Shown: positions 1 to 12,163 of the stretch, piece by piece | Position numbering within the stretch: position 1 is the stretch's first letter | Layout of the letters: each line of letters begins with the position of its first letter | Source of the DNA: Halichoerus grypus | Lineage: Eukaryota; Chordata; Mammalia; Carnivora; Phocidae | Direction of reading: 5' to 3' | Assembly (NCBI RefSeq): GCF_964656455.1 | Contig: NC_135723.1 | Span: forward strand, 95,805,283-95,869,282 | DNA length: 64,000 nt | Position numbers and translations under genes: made by a program | The notes under the pieces: generated by a model | Databases searched by the model: none | The model's input: the letters and a program-made list of their open reading frames with translations, nothing else | Told to the model about the DNA's origin: nothing

Positions 1-34
1 TGACATAACAATTTCTGAATATCGGCTATGTCCT

Positions 35-170
35 AACATTCTGCTGGGCACCCTAATTCCCACAAGGTTGGGTGGTAGAGTTATTACTAGGAGATCACTG
101 ACTCAGTACAGTCATTAGCTTGCTCAAGATCACTCAACTAGTAACTGGGAGATGCAGGGTCTACACGTCA
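35..170 (-). repeat. MIR relic
   Basis: GCTTGCTCAAGATCACTCAA followed by TAGTAACTGGGAGATGCAGG is the inverse MIR core. Confidence 0.65.
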
Positions 171-654
171 GTATGGCGTCATTTTAAAGTCTACTTTTTT
201 ACTACATTATCATATTTTTCTAGGCTTCTAACTTCAAAAGCCTGTCAGAATATGTCATTCCTTTGCTCCTCTTATCATTATTACTTTTTCCCTGTATTCA
301 GTGTCCAAGTTAAGCTTTTGCATGACCCTGTCCAAAGTTTATCGTAAAGAATAAATACGTGAGCAGTAAATGAAGGAATTAATAAGCAAATGAACAGCTA
401 TCTTCCTTGACTTCATCCACCTATCTTCGACATTCCCCATTCTATTTACACGTCCTCATTCATTTACTTGTCCTTTGTTAGTGGCTGAATATAGGGAAGG
501 TGCTGATAAGAATGTATGGGGCACACATTCGAGTTTTCAAAACACACTATTGAGTTTTCCGGAAGTTCACAAAGAACAGTGCAAGCAAATTAATGCCTGG
601 GCTAAGAATAAGGAAATTAACACACAAAAGTCTTTTTAAAAAGATTTGACTACT

Positions 655-877
655 GGGGCGCCTGGGTGGCTCAGATGGTTAAGCGTCTGCCTTCAGCTCA
701 GGTCATGATCCCAGGGTCCTGGGATCGAGCCCCGCATCGGGCTCCTGGCTCAGCGGGGAGCCTGCTTCTCCCTCTCCCTCTGCCTCTCTCCCTGCTCTTG
801 CTCTCTCTCTCTCTGTATCTCTGTGTCTCAAATGAATAAATAAAATCTTTAAAAAAAATAAAATAAAATAAAAAAAT
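655..877 (+). mobile_element. CAN-SINE, full length
   Basis: tRNA-Lys-derived head (GGGGCGCCTGGGTGGCTCAG with an A-box-like TGGCTCAG), CT-rich body, and AATAAAATC tail with A-rich extension. A 17-bp direct repeat ending AAAGATTTGACTACT flanks it at 638-654 and 878-894. Confidence 0.95.
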
Positions 878-954
878 AAAAAGATTTGACTACTTTTAGT
901 CAGGAACCAACAGGACAATTTTGTTTCTCCCCTAGATCCTAAAACAGTAATGGA

Positions 955-1230
955 AGCAGTTGGTTTAATACTCAGATGGTACAAGTTCCAAGACTCAGCT
1001 CAAACATCACCTCCTCCATCATCCTTCTCCAGGGACCTCCCAAACCCACCACCTGGCTACCTGCACACTCTCGAGGCTCCACAATGCGCTGTTTTACGTC
1101 TAACTCTCTTACTGGAAAGTCAACACCTCAAGGAGAGAAGCCATGTCTCATTCATTTTCATATCTTTAAAACTGTGTACATTGTTAGACAGATAGTAGGA
1201 ATACAATAAATATTTATCGGAAAGGGAGCA
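955..1230 (+). repeat. L2 3' end relic
   Basis: CAGCTCAAACATCACCTCC through GATAGTAGGAATACAATAAA follows the L2 terminal consensus. Confidence 0.65.
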
Positions 1231-1424
1231 CTAAGCTCAGCTGTTTCCATGATAACTACTCTCAACCTCTAATTTATGTGATAGCTACCACCTCACTATC
1301 CTAGGTCTTTGTTCTTCTTTACATTAAAACTCCTAGATTTACTGTTTACCAATTCACTATTTCCATTCCTCACCTCTGATTCTCTTGCATTCACTCCAGT
1401 TAAACTTTTGCTTACACCTCCCTA

Positions 1425-2110
1425 TTGGCTATCATCAAGATAACTAATGACCTTCAAATTGTTAAACCCAATGGTCAATTATTAGTCCTCACCTTCCTGT
1501 AGAATTCGCAATGAGTTATTACTCTCTCCTCCTTGACATACCATCTTTCCTTTGCTTGCAGAACACCACACTCTTGGTTCTCCTCTTCACCCACAATTTC
1601 CTTTGCTGTGTCCTCCTCTTCTCTCCAGATCCTAAAAGTGTACTGCGCTGGGGCTCAGTCTCTTAGTCTCAGCTACATCCTCTTCTCCAATCGATCTACA
1701 GTTATGCCCTTTGTGAGCTTAACCATCTAGATCTTGGCAAATCCCAAATTTGTATCTCTGAGACTTCTCTAACTCTGTTCCTGAACATCCAGCCACCGAT
1801 TTGACACAACCTGATCTTTTACCTCAAAGCCACCCTATCTTGATCTAAGCTGATATAGACTCCATCTTTCCAACTGCTTTGGCAAAAAGTTTTTCTTCTT
1901 TTCTTAAACCCACAGGAAATCCTATTGGCTCTATATTCTCAATACACCCAGATTCCTATCACTACTCATAATTTCGTTTACTACCACTCTATCCAAGTCC
2001 CCATAAGAAGATTTCCCCTATTCTCAACTCAGCAGCTAAAGTGATCCTTTGACAAGGTCAAGTCAGACCTACCTACCTCCTTACTGACCCCTCAAGAGAA
2101 ACACTCCTAG
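1425..2110 (+). repeat. L2 reverse-transcriptase-region relic
   Basis: A collinear match to the L2 coding region: AATGACCTTCAAATTGTTAA, a decayed GVPQGSV-like GCGCTGGGGCTCAGTCTCTT, and GGCAAATCCCAAATTTGTAT for the DDSQIY-like stretch. Frames are lost. Confidence 0.72.
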
Positions 2111-2264
2111 CTTTCTGGAAGCTTTCCATTTCCCTCTTCTAACCCCTGAGAAGGCTAGCTAGACTTTAGGTTCTGTCCATGGAGCGGCTCTGAGAGAAAT
2201 GCTGTCATTATTAATGAATCCTGGTTCTGAGCTAGCCTGAGGGAGCCTGTTACATGCACAGCAC

Positions 2265-2460
2265 TGTGGTTCAGGGCACAGGGGCGGAAGAAAGACTTCA
2301 TGGACCTGAATCCCTTTTCACCAGGTTTGTATTTCATTTTCTTTATCTGTAAAACCAGAACAAAAGGATTGTTGAGGATTAAATGACTTGCTATGTGAGG
2401 TACTTAGAATAGTGCCTGCCAGAGAGTGAATGTTCTATAAACATTCACTATTATTAAAAG
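2265..2460 (+). repeat. MIR relic
   Basis: TTTCTTTATCTGTAAAACCA, TGAGGATTAAATGACTTGCT and TAGAATAGTGCCTGCC follow the MIR core and 3' end. Confidence 0.75.
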
Positions 2461-3046
2461 GATTAAAATGGGCAACCAAACAATGCATTACTTTCAATTT
2501 TAGACAGTCAATTTACTTGCCTCTCATTTTTCGTGTCAAGAATGTTAGGATAATTTTGTCTTCTGAAAGTAACCTGAAAAGTACCCCATTATATATTATG
2601 TGTTGGTAAAATGTTGTAATAAATATACCTTTCAAGCTAGACAGATCATAATCTTAATTGTTACAGTATTTTGGTACCTCTTATATGAGGCAAGAGTCTT
2701 CAATATGAGAAAGGTGAAAGTACTGATTTTTGCAGGGAAGAGCGGATAGTTTTTGATGTCCTGAGGTAAAATCATGGTAAGATTTCTTGATAAATATGCT
2801 TTAATGCATCTTAGCTTTATAGTTCTGTGCTGTAAAGATGATGATTATCATGAAGGCACAGTGAAGCATACTAGGTGTGATGCAGTGGGTTTGCAGTAAG
2901 GAACAACTGTAACAGGGCAGTCTTCATGTTTGTTGCAAATCAAGTGCGTTGCACAACAATCACCCTCATAACTGAACCACCTAATCTTTCACCCTCTCCC
3001 ATTCATACAAGTCTGTGTGTTCATGTATCTCTTTTTCATATTTCTC

Positions 3047-3570
3047 TGTGGTAGTCAGTCTCCAAAATGGCACCCAATGAACCCTGCATCCTGGTATTTA
3101 TGTCTTTGTGTAGTGATTCCCCACAATGAATAGGACAAGCTTGTGTATCAACTGGGTCCTGAAGAAGTGTTGGTGTGTGACTTCTAGACTAGGTCATAAA
3201 AAATTTGACAGCTGCCCCCTTGCTTCCTTGCTTGCTTGCTTGCTTTTATAGATCACTTGCTCTGAGGGATGTCAGTCACCAAGTCATGAGGACATTAATA
3301 CAGCTGTAGAGGCCCATATAGAGAGGGATAAAGCTGTCTCCCTCTCCATCCAGCTAGCACCAACTTGCCATGTGTATATGAATTATTTGCCTTGGAATCC
3401 TAGGACTGATGCCCAAGGCAACTGAACTTCATGAGACCCCAAGCTTAAAGCACCCAGAAAAGCCCAAATTCTAAACCTGCAAAGAAACTCTGAGATATAA
3501 TAAATGTTTACTGTTGTTTTCAGCTACCAAGGTTTGTGGCAATTTGTTACACGGCAATGGATGACTAACG
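3047..3570 (+). mobile_element. MLT1-like LTR (ERVL-MaLR class)
   Basis: An ancient non-autonomous endogenous-retrovirus LTR. It begins TGTGGTAGTCAGTCTCCAAA, has the internal TGACTTCTAGACTAGGTCAT and GATCACTTGCTCTGAGGGA motifs, and ends with a polyadenylation-type ATAATAAATG and a GTTACACGGCAATGGATGAC terminus. A small (CTTG)n expansion sits at 3226-3245. The class is recognised from memory; the subfamily is uncertain. Confidence 0.8.
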
Positions 3571-4180
3571 TACTCTCAATCTTTTGCTGTCCCTTTCTGG
3601 GTACCTGTGTTTGCACTGCTTTATCTTTAGATCCCCAGTGCTTTTCCTCATTTCCTGTGCCCTCTCTACTTCTTTTAATGTCCATAAAACAGAATAGACA
3701 AATATATATATATTTTGTTCAGAATAGTGTATGGAAACAAAAGTGGAAGTATGATAAGTGGTTTCCACAGGAAAACTACCAGCTTTTCTTTGCCCCCTTT
3801 TCTGTGGGTTATTGGGACTGATTCTCCCTCATCTTTATTCTTTCTTAAGCTACCAACTTGGGGAAGGGGAAGGGTGAAGTTAGAGGCACAGAAGTTTCCC
3901 CAACAATCATTAAATTTCATCTTAATGAAATTAAGATAACACAATCATAAAAACAGAACATTTTTGTTTAACAACGTTACATACATTCCAATTCACTGTA
4001 CTACATGTGATTATTTAAAAAGACAACATCAGAGCAAAAATGAGCCATATTTTATAATGAATTTGGCATTATAAGGAAAAAAGCATTAAAATAATGTACA
4101 TTAACTACCTTACACTCCTATCCTAAAGTCATTTAATATCATTCAAATAAATGATGAAATGTGATCAAATAGTTATTTTA

Positions 4181-4352
4181 TTTCAGAGAGAGAGAGACAG
4201 AGTGCAAGCATGAGCCAGGTGGGTGGGGGCAGAGGAGAAGCAGACTCCCCGCTGAGCACAGAGTCCTGATGCGGGACTTGATCCCAGGACCCTGGGATCA
4301 TGACCTGAGCCAAGGACAGATGCTTAACCGACTAAGCCACCCTGGCGCCCCC
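4181..4352 (-). mobile_element. CAN-SINE, older copy
   Basis: Inverted SINE ending AAGCCACCCTGGCGCCCC. It is flanked by CAAATAGTTATTTTA at 4166-4180 and 4353-4367. The body is diverged (GTGGGTGGGGGCAGAGG), so it is probably an older subfamily member. Confidence 0.93.
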
Positions 4353-4380
4353 CAAATAGTTATTTTAAAATTGATCTGGA

Positions 4381-4598
4381 GGGGCGCCTGGGTTGCTCAG
4401 TCATTAAGCATCTGCCTTCAGCTCAGGTCATGATCCCAGGGTCCTGGGATCGAGTCCCGCATTGGGCCCCCTGCTCCGCGGAGAGCCTGCTTCTCCCTCT
4501 CCCACTCCCCCTGCTTGTGTTCCCTCTCTCGCTGTGTCTCTCTCTGTCAAATAAATAAATAAAATCTTTAAAAATAAAAAAAATAAATAAAAAATAAA
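4381..4598 (+). mobile_element. CAN-SINE, first unit of a composite insertion
   Basis: Complete SINE head to A-rich tail. AAAATTGATCTGGA (4367-4380) abuts its 5' end, but no matching copy follows its own tail. The partner copy lies after the next SINE at 4888-4901. Confidence 0.93.
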
Positions 4599-4670
4599 CT
4601 CTTTGGTCCACAACTAGATTACGGAGGGTCTTGCATTTAGATTTTTTTTTCAAATAACAGTTTTATTGAT

Positions 4671-4887
4671 GGGGCGCCTGGGTGGCTCAGTCGTTAAGCG
4701 TCTGCCTTCGGCTCAGGTCATGATCCCAGGGTCCCGGGATCGAGCCCCACATCGGGCTCCCTGCTCAGCGGGAAGCCTGCTTCTCTCTCTCCCACTCCCC
4801 CTGCTTGTGTTCCCTCTCTCGCTGTGTCTCTCTCTGTCAAATAAATAAATAAAATCTTTTAAAAAATAAAATAAAATAAAATAAAAT
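4671..4887 (+). mobile_element. CAN-SINE, second unit of a composite insertion
   Basis: Complete SINE with an (AAAAT)n tail, immediately followed by AAAATTGATCTGGA at 4888-4901. That repeat pairs with 4367-4380 in front of the previous SINE. The 72 bp between the two SINEs (4599-4670) is non-SINE sequence. Confidence 0.93.
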
Positions 4888-6209
4888 AAAATTGATCTGG
4901 ATACTATAAAGTTTCCAAAATCGGATCCTCTAATGCCAGACATACTTCAGGAGCAACACAGAAGAGGCTGCTTCCTGTGTTCTCTAGCTTATATTTTCTA
5001 TTCTTCTAATTTTTTTTTATACAATAAAAAAATTTGTTTTAGTTTTGCTGGTACCAATTTATGGTATCCTAGAAACTCCACAATGATGGAAAAGAACAGG
5101 TACTCACAACAAAGCAGAATTACCAACATATTTATGGCCTTATCATTTGACAGGGAAGGTCAAAGCTTCTCCGAGTTTATTCATAACCCTGCACCAGCTT
5201 TCAATTCTTCAAAAATTGCTCCTTGATACCCGGCTTCCATGAAATCACAGAGAGTGGCAGCCACTCTCTTAAGGCATAAATCAGATTCTAAATAACTGAT
5301 AGTACTTTTTTTCCTCTAGACCTGGACAAGAAAGGCACAGCATTTTCATTGTTGAGTGCCAACACCAAGAAAAACCAGTGCATAAAGGATGTTCTTAGGT
5401 TTTAATTTCTAAAGTCATCTGTAAGAAAACAGTCTTTGGGATTACAAAAAATAAAGGTCCTACTCTTGAATGTCACGGGCATTTTAATATCCTCTCTTCT
5501 TTTATTCTCCAAATCCAAATTAAATACTGTTGCAGACTTAGTGACTGTTTATCATGATTAATGCTCTCATGACTTTGTTGTTCCAAACTCAAAATGTGCA
5601 AGCTGTGTGGGGTTTGGGCATACTGTAATACAAGCCAAGGACACAATGGCAAGTGAAATAGATATGTGTATATGCAACTAGCTACATAGAATAAGCAAGT
5701 AAAATTAAAGAGAGATTTTTTTTTTAAGTCAGGACAAAATACTTAAAAATTTTTTTCTGTATGATGTAATTCTTTATTGCAGGGAACATTAAGAAATAGG
5801 TCATGGGAAGCCTTTATTCTAATAATTAGTAACACTAGTTTTTAATATTCAGCATTTAACATCTCAGCCATAGAAGTTGGGCATTTTCTCTGAGATATAC
5901 TGATGCACCTCTTAAAGGGCTGAAAACAACCCCATGTGAAAAATAGTTGAAAACTCGGGATCTTTAATCTGCATGCATGGTTTTCAACTAATGAGTTATC
6001 TTTACTTATCTATGACAATAATTCAATGATGCTTTCTCATTTAGTTGTTTATCTTAATAAAAGTTAATATAGTTCTATTAATAGCCACCCAGATGACGGT
6101 TTTATGAGTATGCTAGCATTCATTGTCAGTCACTGTGTTTCAGCTTACATTTATCATTGTGTCAGCAACAACAGTGCCGAGAAGCAGTTACGCCGGGGTG
6201 AGAATCAGC

Positions 6210-6425
6210 AGACTATCTGGATCTGATGCTCTTCGGCCACTTATTGGTTGTGTGACTCTGGACAACTGAACTGATCTGTCTCAATTCCCTCACCTGTAAA
6301 ATTGAGGAGCTACTATCTAATATCACAAAGGTGTTGCAGGGGTTAAGTCAATTGTACACATGAAGCACTTAGAACAGATTTCAATAAATCTCAGCTACTT
6401 CATGGTCATTATTTTGTCACGGCAA
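6210..6425 (+). repeat. MIR relic
   Basis: CCACTTATTGGTTGTGTGAC, CCCTCACCTGTAAAATTGAG and GAAGCACTTAGAACAG follow the MIR consensus in order. Confidence 0.78.
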
Positions 6426-8914
6426 ACAAACAAACAAAATGGACGAGGTAGGTTTAACGTGTGAACGATGTGCTTGTACCAGGACAGGGGCTCTGCTGTT
6501 CATCCTTAATTATTATTTAGTTTTGCTACATAAGCCAACAGAGAAAACAAGAGACAGAAGACGTGTTACAATTTCCATGTGGTGCTTTTATATGAAACAC
6601 ATTATATAATTTCACCTCTGTCTACACCACCCCTTTCCAGCCTCAATCTCCATTCTAAGGCCAGTCTACACAGCAGTGTGACATCACTTTCTCAGGATCT
6701 CCAGGCTGCTGTGAAAACACATACTAAGTAGTGGGCATAGAGGCTCTTACATGAAAGGAAAGCCAATATGACCAAATCATCACTTGTCTTAAAAATGCCC
6801 TAATTGCACTGCTTTATTTTACATCCTAGCACCTCCCTGAATTCCACGATGCACAGTGCTGCTTGGTTTGGACACAGTCTCTAAGTAGCAGTCCAAATGT
6901 GTGGCCTCATCTTCCAGCAATAAGATGGACACCACAGTTGGCCTAAGGAGTTATTGGGGCGATGTAATTTTGTGGTCATTTTAAATCCTTAATGAATTTT
7001 TAAATATATTACTCACTTAAAAAGTGAATTGTTCAATTTTTAGAAACATTGGTCACTGAAGTGACAGGAGCTAGGCTGCCACGTGTAAACGGTAGAGATA
7101 AATTAGGACTCCTCCTGTAGGAACTGTCTTACCCAACCTTCTGTCTTTTCCTTAAAAGAGAACATAACATTAGATAGCATAAAAAGAGAGTTTTTAAAAC
7201 CAGGCAGTTTTCTCCCCATTAAAATTGTTGCTATTTATGTTGCCCTTCTGAGAGCCAAAGGTTGACGCCTTAGTAGCTTTGAGTATTAATAAGCGACCTC
7301 ATTCTATTCTTTAAATAACTTAAGAAAAAATGCATTCTGAAAGGAATGATAGATACTACTTCCTCAAATGAGGAAAGTCAGCATCTAGATGTTAACATAA
7401 ATAACATACTTCTGCAGGTGAAAGAACGATATATAGGACACATATGCTTTTAAACCCAAGTAGCCCATCTTAACCTGCCACTTCTCAGATACTAATGAAC
7501 AAATAATATTTCCAGCCCTTTTCTCCCAGCCCAAACTTATATACGAAAATAGAATCAATTAAAAAAATCAGAGTAATTCTGCTATATGAGAAACCAGCAT
7601 GGTGTGGCAGAGGGAAAGAGCTCTGGGCTGTGCAGAAAGAGCACAAAATTAAGGCCAATATAATGTTTTACGGCCTCACAGAAATCAGATTCTCTAGGCC
7701 CATCTGAATATAATATTCTTCACTTGCCCACTGTGATTAAGTCTGTTAATGCAAGTGCAACATGCCCAATATATTCTTCTGGTATTTCTTACCGAAAGGG
7801 AAACTTTTAGATTCATCTGGTTTTAAAATAAGGGAAGATGCAGAAGCTAATAACCTTACAGTGTGGAGCGATGGGAAACAGCGTACAAGAACAGGGCAGA
7901 ACAGAATGGAAAGTTCCTGTAGGTGGGGGTGCTCAGAGTTCTAGCAGTGCCTGGGGGAGCTGCTGGAGTGGAGATGGGTCAAGATTTACCATTTCAGACC
8001 TTAAGTCTAGGTTATGACAAGTCTTCTAAGCACTTAAAACTTAAATGAATATGGAGTGGATAATGAGATTTTTTTTTCTCTCTAAAATGTAAGTCTGATG
8101 AATGATGCCTGAAAGTACCACCAGTCATTTTTATGAGTGCTCAGCTCAGCAATATAGGCTTTTTTTTTTTTTTTGTACCTAAAAGAAAAATTTTCTTTGT
8201 TTTGGCTTCTCAAGGATGGTCACACATCCCCTGTTGAAAGGAATGTCATCTCTATAAATTTATATAGCTAGGATAATATAGTTTCTTCCTAAATAATAAA
8301 AAGTAAACTGTGAATGTATCTTAAGGTATAAAACCACGGATTTATATTAATAACTGTATATCCTAATTAGATTCTTCATATTATTTGAAACAACCAAAAG
8401 GATTACTTTTACTTAAAATACATGTATATGTGATAATGAATTGGTTATGGTTTATAAAAAAATAAATGACAGATGGATCTATAATTGTGTATAAGAGAGA
8501 TAACTTATTTGATGAAAATAAAAAAAATAAATCTTGAAAAAAATTACAATCTGGAGGAATCTAGAATTAATAACCATTGTGAGTGAGCCTTCAAGAGAAA
8601 AGAAAAAATACATTAGCATGATTGTTTGACTCAAATATTTTTTCTGTCATTTGCAAACTCAGAAGTTGCCAAAGATAAACTTCTGACAACTGTAAAGTGT
8701 CTTGTTTCTATTCAAAAAAGCATTTAATAATTAAGGTTTTGCTTTTAAAAATAATAATCCTGAGATAAAAATTATGTCCATGTTTTGAAAGATACACATT
8801 TGCATACCCACAGGCATGTTTTTTCTCATGGAAGATGGTCCTGAAACTATAATATTCAATACTTGATAACTAAATCCCATGAACATATTACAGATTTGCT
8901 TCAAAACTATTTTC

Positions 8915-9107
8915 TTTTTTTTAAAGATTTTATTTATTTGACAGAGAGAGACACAGTGAGAGAGGGAACACAAGCAGGGGAAGTGGGAGAGGGAGAAGCA
9001 GGCTTCCCGAGGAGCAGGGAGCCTGATGCGGGGCTCGATCCCAGGACCCTGGGATCATGACCTGAGCTGAAGGCAGACGCCTAACGACTGAGCCACCCAG
9101 GCACCCC
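8915..9107 (-). mobile_element. CAN-SINE
   Basis: Inverted SINE reading TTTAAAGATTTTATTTATTT through to CCACCCAGGCACCCC. The flanking duplication is AAAACTATTTTC at 8903-8914 and 9108-9119. Confidence 0.95.
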
Positions 9108-9537
9108 AAAACTATTTTCATCTTCAATTTAAAGATGAGAGTCACCTTGAGTATTTCTTATAATTTTAATGTAAAATGGAGGAAAAATCACTTATACGGT
9201 GAAGAGTAAATGTTCTGCGAAATACATCCAGAGAGGCCTTGAAACTAGCCAAGAGAGTCAGAGGGGTGGAGGGCAAATAGGGTTATAACTATACTGCAAT
9301 GCTACACAGATTATTTGGGATTAGAAAAAAAATGGAATTATGGTCAAAATGACATATGTAGAAAAAAATTACTACTATGATACAAATAAAAGTACTTTCA
9401 AATCTAATTTCTTAAATAAAAATTTTCTCCAAAACTTTAAACAGAGCTCCAGGTTTTAAAAAATAAAAATAAGAAAAGAAAATTTTCAAGTTATAACAAA
9501 AACAATATAAAATATTGAACTCTAACAAAATCTGACG

Positions 9538-9715
9538 TTCCCTCCAGACTCAGATATTCAACTGCCTACTCAAGATTCCTATTTGAAGTCTCAGTGGGCA
9601 TCTCTGAGCCAAATGAGACTCGGTTCCTCCCCACAGTCTGCCCCTCCCCATTTTCAGTGTGTCAGTAAATGGTGCCACCATCCACCAAGCCCAAGACTGA
9701 ACTGCTTATTCTGTT
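9538..9715 (+). repeat. L2 relic
   Basis: TTCAACTGCCTACTCAAGAT and AGTAAATGGTGCCACCATCC match the L2 region just after the reverse transcriptase core. Confidence 0.65.
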
Positions 9716-9734
9716 CAACAAAGGGTATCATGAG

Positions 9735-10020
9735 CAAAGCTAATAGATGATGTAATGAGAAGAGACACTGTGTAATGTTCAAAACTGACAGAGGATTCAT
9801 CTTTAAAATATATAAGAAACACAGCAATAAAAAGCTGACAGTATCCCCAACAGAAAAAATGAGTTAACACTAACAAGCGGGATTAAGGAGTATGCTTGTC
9901 CTGATGGGCACCGGGTGATGAATCACTATACTTTACACTTGAAACTAATATAACACCATATACTAACTACACTGGAATTAAAATAAGTAAAAACCAAACC
10001 CCCAAAACAAAAATATACAA
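9735..10020 (+). mobile_element. L1 3' end relic
   Basis: Contains the L1 3' UTR signature GATGGGCACCGGGTGATGAA, then ACTTGAAACTAATATAACAC and GGAATTAAAATAAG, followed by an A-rich stretch. Confidence 0.8.
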
Positions 10021-10039
10021 ACACTTCTAACGTAAAAAA

Positions 10040-10880
10040 AAAAAACCACTAGCAAGCATATGATGAGATGCTCAGACTCATAAGTCATTACAGAAATACA
10101 AATGAACACAGCAAGAAACCACTTGATTCCTTTATATCCAGAAATTTGGATAATGTGAAGTGTTGGTGAGGATATGGTGATAATTTTTAAAACACAAGAA
10201 AAATAAAAAACCCTCACATAATGCTGGCTTGGTAAAGGCATTCTAGAGGGCAATCTCGAACTAGTTAAATAAAATAAGCCTATGTCCTATGATCTAGCAA
10301 TTCCTTTTCTAGCTATATATGCATCAAAGAAAAGCTCACACCGGTCCATAAAGGCATATACGTGACAGGGCTCAATGCAACATTATCTGTGGTGGTGAAG
10401 CAGGGTGAAGTTGGGGGGATGCAAGGTTTGGAAGCAATTTAGTGTCCAGCATTCAGAGTGGCTGGGCAAATACACTAGATGTCCAACATACAGTGCTATA
10501 AAGATTTCAAAAGAATAGATGTATATATGGCAACACAGATAGATCTTAAAAATATGCTGAGTAAAAAGGTAATCAGAAAAGACATGGAGGAAATGCACAC
10601 TGCTAAGCAAAACAAGCCAGTCTGAAGAACTACACGCTGTACGGTTCCAATTATATGACATTTGGGAAAAGGCAAAACTATAGCAATAGTAAAAAATGAG
10701 TGGTTCCCAAGGGTGTGAGGGAAGGTGAGGGTCAGTGAAAAGGGGAAGCCCAGGGGACTGTTGGGATGGTGAACCTATAACGCATGATACTGTAATGGTG
10801 GATGCACGACAGTATGGGTTTGTGAAAACCTACAGAACTTTACCAAGAACACAAAGATTGAACTTTCCTATAAGCAAATT
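10040..10880 (+). mobile_element. Old L1 3' region relic
   Basis: Degraded ORF2-end and 3' UTR sequence: a broken match to the GATGAGATGCTCAGACTCAT area, CTATGATCTAGCAATTCC, GGCAACACAGATAGATCTTA and TTATATGACATTTGGGAAAA. The orientation is consistent throughout. The subfamily cannot be given. Confidence 0.65.
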
Positions 10881-10891
10881 TAAAGAACCAT

Positions 10892-11480
10892 ATTATGCAG
10901 CTATCAAAAGGAATGAAATCTTGCCATTTGCAATGACGTGGATGGAACTGGAAGGTATTATGCTGAGCGAAATTAAGTCAATCAGAGAAAGACATGTATC
11001 ATATGACCTCACTGATATGAGGAATTCTTAATCTCAGAAAACAAACTGAGGGTTGCTGGAGTGGTGGGGGGTGGGAGGGATGGGGTGGCTGGGTGACAGA
11101 CATTGGGGAGGGTATGTGCTATGTTGAGCACTGTGAATTGTGCAAGACTGTTGAATCACAGACCTGTACCTCTGAAACAAATCATACATTATATGTTAAA
11201 AAAGAAGATAGTAGGAAGGGAAAAATAAAGGGGGGGAAATCAGAGGGGGAGACGAACCATGAGAGACTATGGACTCTGAGAAACAAACTGAGGGTTCTAG
11301 AGGGGTGGGGGGTGGGGAGATGAGTTAGCCTGGTGATGGGTATTAAAGAGGGCACGTACTGCATGGAGCACTGGGTGTTATACGCAAACAATGAATCATG
11401 GAACACTACATCAAAAACTAATGATGTAATGTATGGTGATTAACATAACATAATAAAATGAAAAGAAAAAGAAAAAAAAA
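10892..11480 (+). mobile_element. 5'-truncated carnivore L1 (3' end, 589 bp)
   Basis: Starts inside the end of ORF2 (GCAGCTATCAAAAGGAATGA) and runs through two consecutive 3' UTR modules, each with AAACTGAGGGTT and a G-rich stretch. It ends at AACATAATAAAATG plus an A-rich tail. A perfect 10-bp duplication, AAAGAACCAT, lies at 10882-10891 and 11481-11490. It is fairly intact and so comparatively young. Confidence 0.9.
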
Positions 11481-12106
11481 AAAGAACCATTTAGGAGGTT
11501 CAGGGAATCTTGGGGGAAAATGCAGATTGTGACAGGAGAAACTAACTGCACTACAAATATAAGGAACTAGCTTTGGAAATGAATAGTATATAAAAGTACA
11601 GGCAAAGGAACTGCATGTAAGTCCTGCACTCTAGTTGATGAAGCTTCCTACAGGGGTACAAGTTAACAATTCTAATCCTGCTGTCCATGTACACTGAAAT
11701 TCAATAATTAAATAGATGGTGGAGGGTGAGATCCAGGTTTCTCACTGATGGAGTAGGAGATTACAGGCAAGCAAGAGCAATAAGCTAGAATGATCCCCGT
11801 GGTAATAGATTCAAGTTGGAAACATAATAAAAACTCACGTTTAACTTAATATGGATGCATATAGAAATATGTATAAATATGGGTATATACACAGGTCAGT
11901 ATACACACCTATCTTTCTTTGCTGAGAGGGCCTAAAAAAATGACACCCCAGTAGCAATAAGCACACCTAGCATCCAGAACTTGGTTTCTAATACCATTCT
12001 CTAACAAAAGGAAACTGAACTCTAAAGAGCACTGGATGCTTCTAAGACTAGGGCAAGAAATATACAGGATGAGCCTAGAACATCTTGTAGTAGGCAGAAA
12101 ACCTTA

Positions 12107-12163
12107 CACATGCATGCATGTATGGGATGGATGGATGGACGGACGGACGGACACACACACACA
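12107..12163. repeat. Compound microsatellite
   Basis: ATGC repeats, then GGAT, then GGAC, then AC units in succession, showing stepwise unit conversion. Confidence 0.9.

Noticed and set aside
3504..3944. 105- and 89-codon ORFs
   Set aside because: The first begins in the MLT1-like LTR and has no known family; length and composition fit chance in intron sequence.
4666..4848. Many 60-76-codon ORFs with SLLLSLPLPL- or GEGEAGSP-like text, here and at other SINEs
   Set aside because: They are translations of the CAN-SINE body in either orientation and recur at every copy.
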